A stretch of DNA of 7,095 bases from Candidatus Thalassarchaeaceae archaeon (lineage in GTDB: Archaea; Thermoplasmatota; Poseidoniia; Poseidoniales; Thalassarchaeaceae). Under the pieces are notes generated by a model. It was not told the DNA's origin. It ran no database searches and was given only the letters and a program-made list of their open reading frames with translations. A program made the position numbers and the translations under genes. Numbering within the stretch: position 1 is the stretch's first letter; every line of letters starts with the position of its first letter. This document shows positions 1 to 6,174 of the stretch, piece after piece. The stretch covers positions 5,550 to 12,644 of the forward strand of contig DUIL01000112.1 of the NCBI GenBank assembly GCA_013330385.1, in the 5' to 3' direction.

Positions 1-40
1 ATTCTCATTCCAATAGTACTGCCACGAATTTTCTAGAGAA
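1..40. other. Left-edge spacer, no supported gene
   Basis: Forty bases beyond the signal peptidase stop. On the plus strand, frame 1 reads ILIPIVLPRIF then TAG (34-36), which could be the tail of a convergent gene entering from the left. On the minus strand an ATG at 8-6 could start another gene. Both are too short to support, and no poly-T terminator is visible. Confidence 0.3.
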
Positions 41-832
41 TCATTCCTCTTCATCAGAGGAATTATCACCTTGAAGACGATCTGTAATCATTTCAATCAC
101 GATTGGAATCGTGATGATGAATGCAACTAACACAGCCAGATTGCTCCATGATGCTCCAGGTACAGCACCAGCAGTTCCTGATGCTGCGAGTTTGACTGCG
201 CCAACCCAAGGTATCTCAAGCGAAGCAACCCCAATTATCCATTCATCTTTGATTGGTTGGACAAGTTCATTATTTTCATCCTTGAGACTAATTTGGTCGT
301 ACTGACATCCATTACTCCAGATATTATCTCCAGTAGTGATGTATCCCTCGTGTGAAGGTACCCAATTCTCAATGCGAAGATTAGAATCGCCATGAAAACA
401 CTCGTAATCTAACTCTACAGTAATCTCGGATGCTCCTACAACATTAGTCCCTGGAACATCCCAACCACCATTTGGATTTACTACTGCCTTGAATAATGCT
501 CGATGTATTACTGGTGTGTCACTACCACCATTTTTGCGGAAAATGATTACGTCACCTGGCATCCCATGACTCTCATAACCCTCGTGCTCATTACCTTCTT
601 GAGTTGCCTCAGCCAATGTGATTATTTCGACTCTATCAGGATTCATGACAAGAACTAAGTCACCGGGATCTATTGCTCCAACAGAACCACTCTCTCTATC
701 ATGCATCATAGAGCCTGATTCTACAACAACCATAGGAGGATAGTTACCTGTTGCAATAGTCAGAGAACCCAATAGAAGAACGACAAGCCCAATTGCTAGA
801 GCGGCCTCTCGTTTCAACATCTGAATATCCAT
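41..832 (-). CDS. Signal peptidase I, archaeal/ER type (S26B-like)
   Basis: Membrane serine protease that cuts signal peptides from exported proteins on the outer face of the cytoplasmic membrane. Numbered from the ATG at 832: an N-terminal membrane span (about 10-28), the box with catalytic Ser41 (ESGSMMHD), then VIHRA with His110. His in place of the bacterial Lys marks the archaeal/Sec11 type. The TGDN box follows at 167-170 with Asp169, then Asp179 in a YDQ context, and the closing strand IPWVGAV. A second membrane span lies at about 229-247, followed by a very acidic cytoplasmic tail ending in DEEE. At 263 residues it is longer than compact archaeal homologues because of loops around 64-92 and 115-165. 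Cys145 and Cys176 flank the active-site region. A GTG three bases upstream (835) could also start it, but the ATG sits 8 bases after a strong Shine-Dalgarno. It is probably co-transcribed with the upstream membrane protein. The family call is firm. Confidence 0.93.
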   Translation of the reverse strand: MDIQMLKREAALAIGLVVLLLGSLTIATGNYPPMVVVESGSMMHDRESGSVGAIDPGDLVLVMNPDRVEIITLAEATQEGNEHEGYESHGMPGDVIIFRKNGGSDTPVIHRALFKAVVNPNGGWDVPGTNVVGASEITVELDYECFHGDSNLRIENWVPSHEGYITTGDNIWSNGCQYDQISLKDENNELVQPIKDEWIIGVASLEIPWVGAVKLAASGTAGAVPGASWSNLAVLVAFIITIPIVIEMITDRLQGDNSSDEEE

Positions 833-835
833 CAC

Positions 836-1684
836 TCAATCCTCCCCTTGGATAGTAATCTCAGGTGCAGGTGTTGTTAGGTATAGTAAAGTCAAAGCCG
901 AAGCGGTTAGAATTATGCTAACTCCATCAAAATGGGGAGAAAGTGAATGAATTGAATCTTCGCCAGAAAGCCATAACGTTAGATCCACAGTATATTCACG
1001 AGTTTCACCATTCATAGCTGCAAGCCCGAATATCATATTGTAAAGAAGGGATACACTAGAAATCCCACTTATTGCAATAATCAAACGATTCAACATTGGG
1101 TCACGAAGTCCGATAGCTCCTGGGAGAATTCGTGAAAGATGTGATTCTCTTGTGTTAAACCAACCAGAAGAATTCTCAGTAGCAATAGGTTGAGGTCCGT
1201 CATCAGTAGATTCATCGAGAGGGATAACAATCTTTTTTCTTGATTTAGAAACTTGTTTTAGACGACCTGTTGGTTTTATCCCTAATCTCTCATAGAGGGA
1301 AATTAGGTTCTCTTGGTAAACTAAACCAAGCATCAATGCCGCCTCTTCTGCTTCACCTCGCCGTCGTATAACTTCAGGTCTTGAATCCAAAGTCAAGATA
1401 TCATCTAAAATTGATTTCTGTGAAAGATATACAAAGAATTCAGGGACGATGTAGAAGGCAATTAGACCACCAAATATCAGACCAAACCATGACCAAGATA
1501 CATATTCTGATTTTGTGGGGTCAGAGGCACCATTGAGGATGAACAGAAAGATAATGCCCCACAAAGTAGCAGCAACTGATAGTATCGTAATGTAAGTAAT
1601 AATCTGAAAATGGCTATCACTCTTGCTTTCCCACCAACGGCGGAACGGACCCAATAGGCTTCTGCGTGACCTCGCCATCATCAT
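836..1684 (-). CDS. Four-span membrane protein of unknown function, upstream of signal peptidase
   Basis: I do not recognise this family. Numbered from the ATG at 1684 (282 residues), the N-terminus is basic (ARSRRSLLGPFRRWW). Hydrophobic spans lie at about 28-50, 61-87, 199-224 and 254-272. Between spans 2 and 3 is a hydrophilic stretch of about 110 residues, with a charged, probably helical part (about 97-145, containing RPEVIRRRGEAEEAA) and then a basic/acidic linker. The basic N-terminus and even number of spans suggest that both ends and this large loop are cytoplasmic. It contains no cysteine and no enzymatic motif I can name. The open frame runs back to 1966, but that would overlap the divergent helicase. 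ATGs at 1684, 1681 and 1678 are the best starts. An ATG at 1774 (312 residues) is possible but would leave only 26 bases for two promoters. No clear Shine-Dalgarno precedes any of them. Its stop touches the signal peptidase start, implying one transcript. Confidence 0.75.
   Translation of the reverse strand: MMMARSRRSLLGPFRRWWESKSDSHFQIITYITILSVAATLWGIIFLFILNGASDPTKSEYVSWSWFGLIFGGLIAFYIVPEFFVYLSQKSILDDILTLDSRPEVIRRRGEAEEAALMLGLVYQENLISLYERLGIKPTGRLKQVSKSRKKIVIPLDESTDDGPQPIATENSSGWFNTRESHLSRILPGAIGLRDPMLNRLIIAISGISSVSLLYNMIFGLAAMNGETREYTVDLTLWLSGEDSIHSLSPHFDGVSIILTASALTLLYLTTPAPEITIQGED
841..847 (-). promoter_or_regulatory. Shine-Dalgarno of the signal peptidase gene
   Basis: Read on the minus strand this is GGGGAGG, 8 bases before the ATG at 832 and 5 before the GTG at 835. 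It lies inside the last codons of the upstream membrane-protein gene, whose TGA (838-836) directly abuts the GTG. This is the strongest ribosome binding site I see in the window. It suggests the peptidase is translated from the same mRNA by coupling or re-initiation. Confidence 0.7.
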
Positions 1685-1800
1685 TGGGCCTGACTCATAC
1701 AATTTGTTAGTTCGCACTTGGCGGGCTGTAGTAAAACGAACTTTAGCATCGCATTTTCTGACCCATTGGTTCATGTTGTACACACTAACGCATAGAGTCG
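1685..1800. promoter_or_regulatory. Divergent promoter spacer between membrane-protein and helicase operons
   Basis: Both leftward and rightward transcription must start here if the gene starts are right. Weak TATA-like elements are visible: on the plus strand CTTTAGCAT at 1741-1749, about 55 bases before the helicase ATG, and on the minus strand TTTTACTA at 1737-1730, about 50 bases before the ATG at 1684. Either would fit a short leader of some 20-30 bases. Neither is a strong match to the archaeal TATA consensus, and I see no clear BRE or operator repeat. The helicase ATG has no Shine-Dalgarno just upstream. Confidence 0.3.
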
Positions 1801-4797
1801 ATGGATGGCTCTGCTCTAGACTGCTTTCACCCAGATGTGCGTGCTCTTGTGGTAGAGCGAGGCTGGGAATTAACTCCTGTACAGGAATCTTCGGCAAGAG
1901 ATCTGGTCGAAGGGAAAAATAGGATTCTGGTTGCACCGACAGGAAGTGGAAAGACAGAAGCAGCAATTCTACCTCTAGTATCTAGAGCACTCAATGAAGA
2001 ATGGGAAGGGCTCTCAATACTCTACATCACACCACTTAGAGCCTTGAACAGAGACATAGACAGACGATTAGAGAAATTACTCTCTCCATTGAATTTGAGT
2101 GTGGGTCTACGTCATGGAGATACTTCACAAAAAGAGCGGACTAGGCAATCACGCAATCCACCAAATTTGTTGGTAACGACACCCGAAACTGCACAAATTA
2201 TGCTGCTCGGAAGTAGGTTACGCCAACACCTAGCGGGGGTTCGGGCTGTAGTATTAGACGAGGTTCACGACATGGCGGCATCGGAGCGTGGAGCACAACT
2301 TCTAGTTGGATTAGAAAGAATTGCTGCTTTATCGACCATCAAAAAGGAAATCCAACGCATTGGACTTTCTGCAACAGTAGGTAATGCAGACGAGGTCGCT
2401 GGCTGGATGTCAAAGGGGGCAACTGCAATTTTTGGTCCAGCACCAAGAACGACCAAAGTTACTGTCCACCGAGAGACACCAACTCCTGAAGATGAATTAC
2501 TTGCAGGAGAGTGGGCCATTTCACCGAAATCAATAGCTGCATTTCGCCATCTCGCTCATACACTGATTGAGGACCCCCCCTCTCTCGTTTTCGTAAATTC
2601 AAGATCTACTGCAGAAACTGTTGCGCAGCGGCTAGCTGCTATCGTACCGGAAATAACTGTTGGAGTCCATCATGGCAGTCTTGCCGCAGAAACTCGTAGA
2701 GAAATGGAAGAAGCACTTCGAGGAGGGAAATTGCATGGATTGATTTGCACCTCTAGTCTTGAATTAGGAATTGACATTGGTACTATTCGACGAGTTCATC
2801 AATTAAACAGCCCAAGGGCAGTAGATAGATTACTACAACGTGTAGGGAGAGCAGAACATCATCTTGGAGGAACTGGAAGAGGGGATGTTCTAGCATGGGA
2901 AATTGATGACATATCGGAGTCTGCTGTAATTGCACGCAGGGCAATGAATGGAGAACTGGAAGGAGTCGAGTGGCGATATAATCCAAGTATTGTAGCGGCT
3001 AATCAGTTGTTACAGATGGCAATTGAAAGATCTATAGTTCCACTACAAGATGCAACTAAAATTCTCAAACAAGCATCTATTTTCAGAGAATGGAGTCACG
3101 ATGATACCCTTGCAGTATTGCGTGTACTCAATGACCGTTGGCTGCTGCGTTTGATTGAAGATGCAAAAGAATCAGATGCCACTACATGGCATCCGAAAAT
3201 ATGGGAAAACTTGGCGGGCAAGGCTAATGAAAAAGGGGCAGATATGCCTGAAAAAAGACCTTCATGGGAAGAAGAAAGTACTGAGGAAGAAAAAAAGAAA
3301 TGGCTTCGAGCCATGCTTCCTCACGTCCCTCGGGAACTATCCAATGGTTGGTTCTCACCTGCTGGAAAACTTGGCCGTAGTCGAACGGACCATATCTCAA
3401 TGATTCCTGATGAAATTTCCTATCGAGTAAGGGATGCTGTGACTCGTCAAGCGCTCGGTAGTGTCGATGAAGCATTCGTTCTATCATTGAATGATTTAGG
3501 GGAAGATGGAGGCGGAAGGCCTCGAAGATTTGTCATGGCAGGACGCACTTGGATGATTGTTGATGCAGATCCTGAACAATCCGAATTACTAGTTGCCCCA
3601 GTATCAGACACGGGAGAGGCACCAGTATGGGCGGGAGAACTCCCACCGGTTCCGATAGAAGTGGCACTAGAGGTAGGTAGACTAAGGCGCAGTGCAGCGA
3701 TTGCTGTCGGAGCAATGGAACCTCAGAAAGGAGATTTAGAATTCGAGGATTACCCCCTTTCTGATGTTGCTCGGGCTGATTTACTAGGAGCCGTAACAGA
3801 ACACCTTGATGCCACAGAAAATCTACCAACTGACAAAGTATTGACTGTTGAAAGCCGACAGAAAGTAGTTGTTCTGAATACTTGTAGAGGTTCAAAAATC
3901 AATGAAACTCTAGCGCATTTCATACAAGCTATGGGTTCGATGAAAGAAGGAAAAATGGGAACGACTCTAGTAGATCCTTATCGGATAGCATTCCAGGTTC
4001 CAGGGACTAATGCTGCACATGTTATTGAATGGATGAGTGAAACATCTCCAGAGGCCCTAGAGACCATTCTACGGATGACCATACCCAATGGTAGAGCACT
4101 AAGATGGAGGCTCGTCCAAGTTGCTCGCAAGATGGGTGTGCTACAGAAAGCAGTAGATCCGAGAAAAGTCAACCTTCAAGGAATGATGCAACGATATAGA
4201 GGCACACCTGTTGTAGAAGAGGCTCTGTCCAAACTATTCCATGAGCGCATGGATATTGAGGGGACAATGGATCTAATTCGCGAAATCCAGCGTGGCGAAG
4301 TTAAGATTGTACAAACAGCAACCGGTCCTCTTGGTTTATCTCCAAAGAGTGAGCGAGACTTGCTTCTGCCAGCATGGTCGGATTCTCAGTTACGAGAAAG
4401 GCTTGAAACTCGTCTATTAGCAGAGCGCTGTGTATTAATTTGTTTGAATTGTTCCGACAAAAGTCGGAAACGAGTAGGTCGAATGGAAGACCGTATTGAG
4501 GCCTGCCCGAGTTGTAATGGAACTATGAGAGCATGCTCACCTGAGCGTATGGAATCATTACTAGTAGATTGGGTTGCCAGCAGGGATCCGAAAGTTCGCG
4601 CTAGGATGCAAAAGAATGCAGAACTAATCAAGACACATGGACTTGATGCAGTTCTTGCTCTTATGGGAAGAGGTGTTGGAGAAGAAACAGCAACTAGACT
4701 TCTTCGAGGTCATACTCGTGGAAATCGGGTATCTTTGCTGCGTTCCATACATAACGCAGAACTACAATATGCTAAGACTCGTAGATATTGGTCTTGA
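1801..4797 (+). CDS. Lhr-type superfamily 2 DEAD/DEAH-box helicase
   Basis: ATP-dependent nucleic-acid helicase of the Lhr family, presumed to act in DNA repair or RNA handling in the cytoplasm. Motifs in order: TPVQ (25-28), Walker A APTGSGKT (45-52), Ia PLRAL (78-82), Ib TTPE (126-129), DEVH (153-156) followed by the Lhr-like SERGAQL, SAT (190-192), IV LVFVNSRS (262-269), V TSSLELGIDIG (317-327) and VI QRVGRAEH (346-353). The usual Lhr motif VI ends RAGH; here Gly is Glu. Residues 474-500 are a charged, lysine/glutamate-rich insert. The remaining middle part fits the winged-helix and Lhr-core region. Near the C-terminus CLNC (881-884) and CPSC (902-905) look like a zinc ribbon, then GRGVGEETATRLL (956-968) is a helix-hairpin-helix. 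At 998 residues it is at the long end for archaeal Lhr-core proteins. I cannot place it in a particular archaeal Lhr clade. The ATG at 1801 leaves 20-odd residues before the Q motif, as expected. Confidence 0.93.
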   Translation: MDGSALDCFHPDVRALVVERGWELTPVQESSARDLVEGKNRILVAPTGSGKTEAAILPLVSRALNEEWEGLSILYITPLRALNRDIDRRLEKLLSPLNLSVGLRHGDTSQKERTRQSRNPPNLLVTTPETAQIMLLGSRLRQHLAGVRAVVLDEVHDMAASERGAQLLVGLERIAALSTIKKEIQRIGLSATVGNADEVAGWMSKGATAIFGPAPRTTKVTVHRETPTPEDELLAGEWAISPKSIAAFRHLAHTLIEDPPSLVFVNSRSTAETVAQRLAAIVPEITVGVHHGSLAAETRREMEEALRGGKLHGLICTSSLELGIDIGTIRRVHQLNSPRAVDRLLQRVGRAEHHLGGTGRGDVLAWEIDDISESAVIARRAMNGELEGVEWRYNPSIVAANQLLQMAIERSIVPLQDATKILKQASIFREWSHDDTLAVLRVLNDRWLLRLIEDAKESDATTWHPKIWENLAGKANEKGADMPEKRPSWEEESTEEEKKKWLRAMLPHVPRELSNGWFSPAGKLGRSRTDHISMIPDEISYRVRDAVTRQALGSVDEAFVLSLNDLGEDGGGRPRRFVMAGRTWMIVDADPEQSELLVAPVSDTGEAPVWAGELPPVPIEVALEVGRLRRSAAIAVGAMEPQKGDLEFEDYPLSDVARADLLGAVTEHLDATENLPTDKVLTVESRQKVVVLNTCRGSKINETLAHFIQAMGSMKEGKMGTTLVDPYRIAFQVPGTNAAHVIEWMSETSPEALETILRMTIPNGRALRWRLVQVARKMGVLQKAVDPRKVNLQGMMQRYRGTPVVEEALSKLFHERMDIEGTMDLIREIQRGEVKIVQTATGPLGLSPKSERDLLLPAWSDSQLRERLETRLLAERCVLICLNCSDKSRKRVGRMEDRIEACPSCNGTMRACSPERMESLLVDWVASRDPKVRARMQKNAELIKTHGLDAVLALMGRGVGEETATRLLRGHTRGNRVSLLRSIHNAELQYAKTRRYWS

Positions 4798-4806
4798 GCA
4801 AGCAAT

Positions 4807-5379
4807 ATGGACAAACACCGCGCCCAGTGGAGTATGTTAGTGGGTCTGACTGGGAGATACGGGTCAGGAAAGACCACTGTCGTCAACTGGTTTGTCAGTA
4901 AAGGATTGGCTAGTGAATCCTGCTCTGACTCCATTCGTAGTTGGCTTACGAATCAAGGAATAGAAGAAAGTCGAGGGGCCCTCATCGAAGGGGGGAGAGA
5001 ACTCAGACGACAAGGTGGACCCGGAATTCTTGCCGAGATGCTACTTGAAAGATTGGATGGAGAATATGCAGTAATTGACTCAATCAGGACACCGGGGGAA
5101 GTCGAGGCTTTTCGAACAAGGGAGGATTTCATTCTCATAGAAATTCGAGCAGGGATGGAATCTCGGTGGAGTCGGGTTCAAAATCGGGCTCGCACCGGAG
5201 ACCCATTAGACAAAGACACATTCATCGCTCAAGAGCAATCTGAAGTCAAAGCCAAAGATGAGGCAGGTCAAGCGCTTGATGCAACCGCTGCTTTGGCTGA
5301 CATGATTTTAGTCAATGATGCTGGAATTGATGAGCTCCATTCTGACCTTGAAGAACTATGGAAAATGCTCAATGATTAA
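4807..5379 (+). CDS. UPF0200-like P-loop nucleotide kinase (dephospho-CoA kinase-like fold)
   Basis: Small P-loop kinase (190 residues) resembling the archaeal UPF0200 family, which is related to dephospho-CoA kinase and other nucleotide kinases; its substrate has not, to my knowledge, been settled. Visible features: Walker A GRYGSGKT (16-23), a substrate-side CSDSIRSWL segment (39-47) where relatives have GDVxR, the helix GRELRRQGGPGILAE (63-77), the Walker-B-like strand AVIDSIRTPGEVEAF (88-102), a LID-like arginine-rich stretch SRWSRVQNRART (119-130), and the C-terminal strand ADMILVNDAG that ends this family. It starts 9 bases after the helicase stop, so the two are surely co-transcribed. 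The ATG at 4807 has no obvious Shine-Dalgarno. Met10 (4834) would give an N-terminus closer to the family norm and is a real alternative. Dephospho-CoA kinase or deoxynucleotide kinase activity are both possible; neither is shown. Confidence 0.82.
   Translation: MDKHRAQWSMLVGLTGRYGSGKTTVVNWFVSKGLASESCSDSIRSWLTNQGIEESRGALIEGGRELRRQGGPGILAEMLLERLDGEYAVIDSIRTPGEVEAFRTREDFILIEIRAGMESRWSRVQNRARTGDPLDKDTFIAQEQSEVKAKDEAGQALDATAALADMILVNDAGIDELHSDLEELWKMLND
5376..5379. other. Shared TTAA stop of convergent genes
   Basis: The palindrome TTAA contains both stop codons: TAA on the plus strand at 5377-5379 for the kinase and TAA on the minus strand at 5378-5376 for dCMP deaminase. The coding regions overlap by four bases, so there is no intergenic terminator. 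Each transcript must run into the opposite gene before ending. Confidence 0.9.
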
Positions 5380-5813
5380 GCAGAACGGACCTTGACACCG
5401 GCCTCTTCCATCATCCCTATTGCGATTTCAAAATCGTCTTTCCAGCGTTCTGGTATTTCTGAATCAGAAGGAAAGACAACCTCATTCACACCGGCCTGAA
5501 TAAGGGATCGTGCACATCTAGAACATGGGGGCCATGTGACATAGGCGGAACAGTCTTTCAGCGATATCCCAATTCTTGCCGCGTGCATGATTGCATTCTC
5601 TTCCGCATGACAAATTAGAGGATATTTTTGCTCACGATCCTCTAACCTGTCCATTGAATCTTCAATTCCACGAGGAAATCCATTGAAACCTGTTGAACGT
5701 ATTTCACGATCGATTCCAACGACAACACACCCTACCTTGGTAGAAGGATCCTTTGACCACTCTGAAATGTGCTTTGCGAGATTCAAGAATCTACCATCCC
5801 ACTTAGCACTCAT
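5376..5813 (-). CDS. Deoxycytidylate (dCMP) deaminase
   Basis: Zinc enzyme converting dCMP to dUMP, the precursor for thymidylate synthase. At 145 residues it covers the complete cytidine-deaminase fold. Motifs: WSKDPSTKVGCVVV (19-32), the substrate loop GFNGFPRGIEDS (42-53), the zinc and proton-shuttle motif HAEENAI (His69, Glu71), and PPCSRCA with Cys97 and Cys100 completing the zinc site. The rest of the fold, including SLIQAG after the cysteines and the PERWKDDF C-terminus, matches short bacterial and phage dCMP deaminases from memory. The ATG overlaps the TGA of the upstream small membrane protein by four bases (ATGA), so translation is probably coupled. GGGGGT about six bases before the ATG may serve as a weak Shine-Dalgarno. 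Its stop overlaps that of the convergent kinase gene. The folC two genes upstream supports a role in making dTMP. A related cytidine-family deaminase is possible but less likely. Confidence 0.93.
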   Translation of the reverse strand: MSAKWDGRFLNLAKHISEWSKDPSTKVGCVVVGIDREIRSTGFNGFPRGIEDSMDRLEDREQKYPLICHAEENAIMHAARIGISLKDCSAYVTWPPCSRCARSLIQAGVNEVVFPSDSEIPERWKDDFEIAIGMMEEAGVKVRSA

Positions 5814-6163
5814 GCGTCTACCCCCGGAGAGGGGTCGTTATCTCTGTTGGCCTCGGTACGATTCGGGTCGTATCCTTCCCAAACACTTGGATTCGAATAA
5901 CAATCGGGGTCATCTCGGTCCGTTGCCCCTCCTTTGTCATTATCAATTCCGTCTCCACAATTACCAACACCACGATTGTCATCATCAGATAGGAAAGCAT
6001 CTGGGCCACCTTTCGCAATAACAGCAATTGTAAGACTGGATAGTACCAAAATCAGAATGATTAGGATCACTTTAGAACTCGTGTCTTTTGACTCGACGAC
6101 GACTTTTACCTCGACCTTGTCGTTGGGCTGGGATGACATATGCAAGCGTCGCAGAGAGGTCAT
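5810..6163 (-). CDS. Small single-span membrane protein with acidic Cys-Asp (calcium-type) loop
   Basis: Unknown function. With the ATG at 6163 it has 117 residues: a short hydrophilic N-terminus with a VEVKVVVE strand (17-24), one strong membrane span (about 32-50), then an acidic tail. The tail contains DDDNRG, followed by NCGDGIDND at 68-76 and a second acidic half, TDRDDPDC at 81-88. This is a single copy of the pattern CGDGIDNDxDGxxDxxDPDC, found in many secreted bacterial and archaeal surface proteins, where the aspartates are thought to bind Ca2+ and the two cysteines to pair. Topology is probably N-in with the acidic loop outside. The frame can start at an ATG at 6139 (109 residues), or at a TTG at 6199 that would overlap folC; no start has a convincing Shine-Dalgarno. 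It lies 11 bases after folC and overlaps the dCMP deaminase start by four, so it sits mid-operon. Low-complexity acidic composition limits any homology claim. Confidence 0.75.
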   Translation of the reverse strand: MTSLRRLHMSSQPNDKVEVKVVVESKDTSSKVILIILILVLSSLTIAVIAKGGPDAFLSDDDNRGVGNCGDGIDNDKGGATDRDDPDCYSNPSVWEGYDPNRTEANRDNDPSPGVDA

Positions 6164-6174
6164 CCATTTAGCAT

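Noticed and set aside
111..305. 64-residue plus-strand frame opposite signal peptidase
   Set aside because: Antisense to the C-terminal part of a clearly conserved protein; no start signal or motif.
1685..1966. N-terminal extension of the minus-strand membrane protein to 376 residues
   Set aside because: It lies opposite the helicase start and its Walker A region and would remove the promoter spacer; it has no membrane-protein character.
3155..3487. Lysine-rich plus frame and opposite-strand frame inside the helicase
   Set aside because: Shadows of the charged insert of the helicase, whose main frame is continuous with all motifs in order.
4637..4840. 67-residue plus frame bridging the helicase end and kinase start
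   Set aside because: Out-of-frame with both genes, covering the helix-hairpin-helix code and the Walker A start; no motif.
5683..6021. 112-residue plus-strand frame
   Set aside because: Antisense to the start of dCMP deaminase and to the small membrane protein, both of which have recognisable motifs; the translation is histidine/leucine-rich noise.
5818..6027. 69-residue minus-strand frame overlapping the small membrane protein
   Set aside because: Alternate frame of the same DNA; the other frame contains the membrane span and the CGDGIDND loop.
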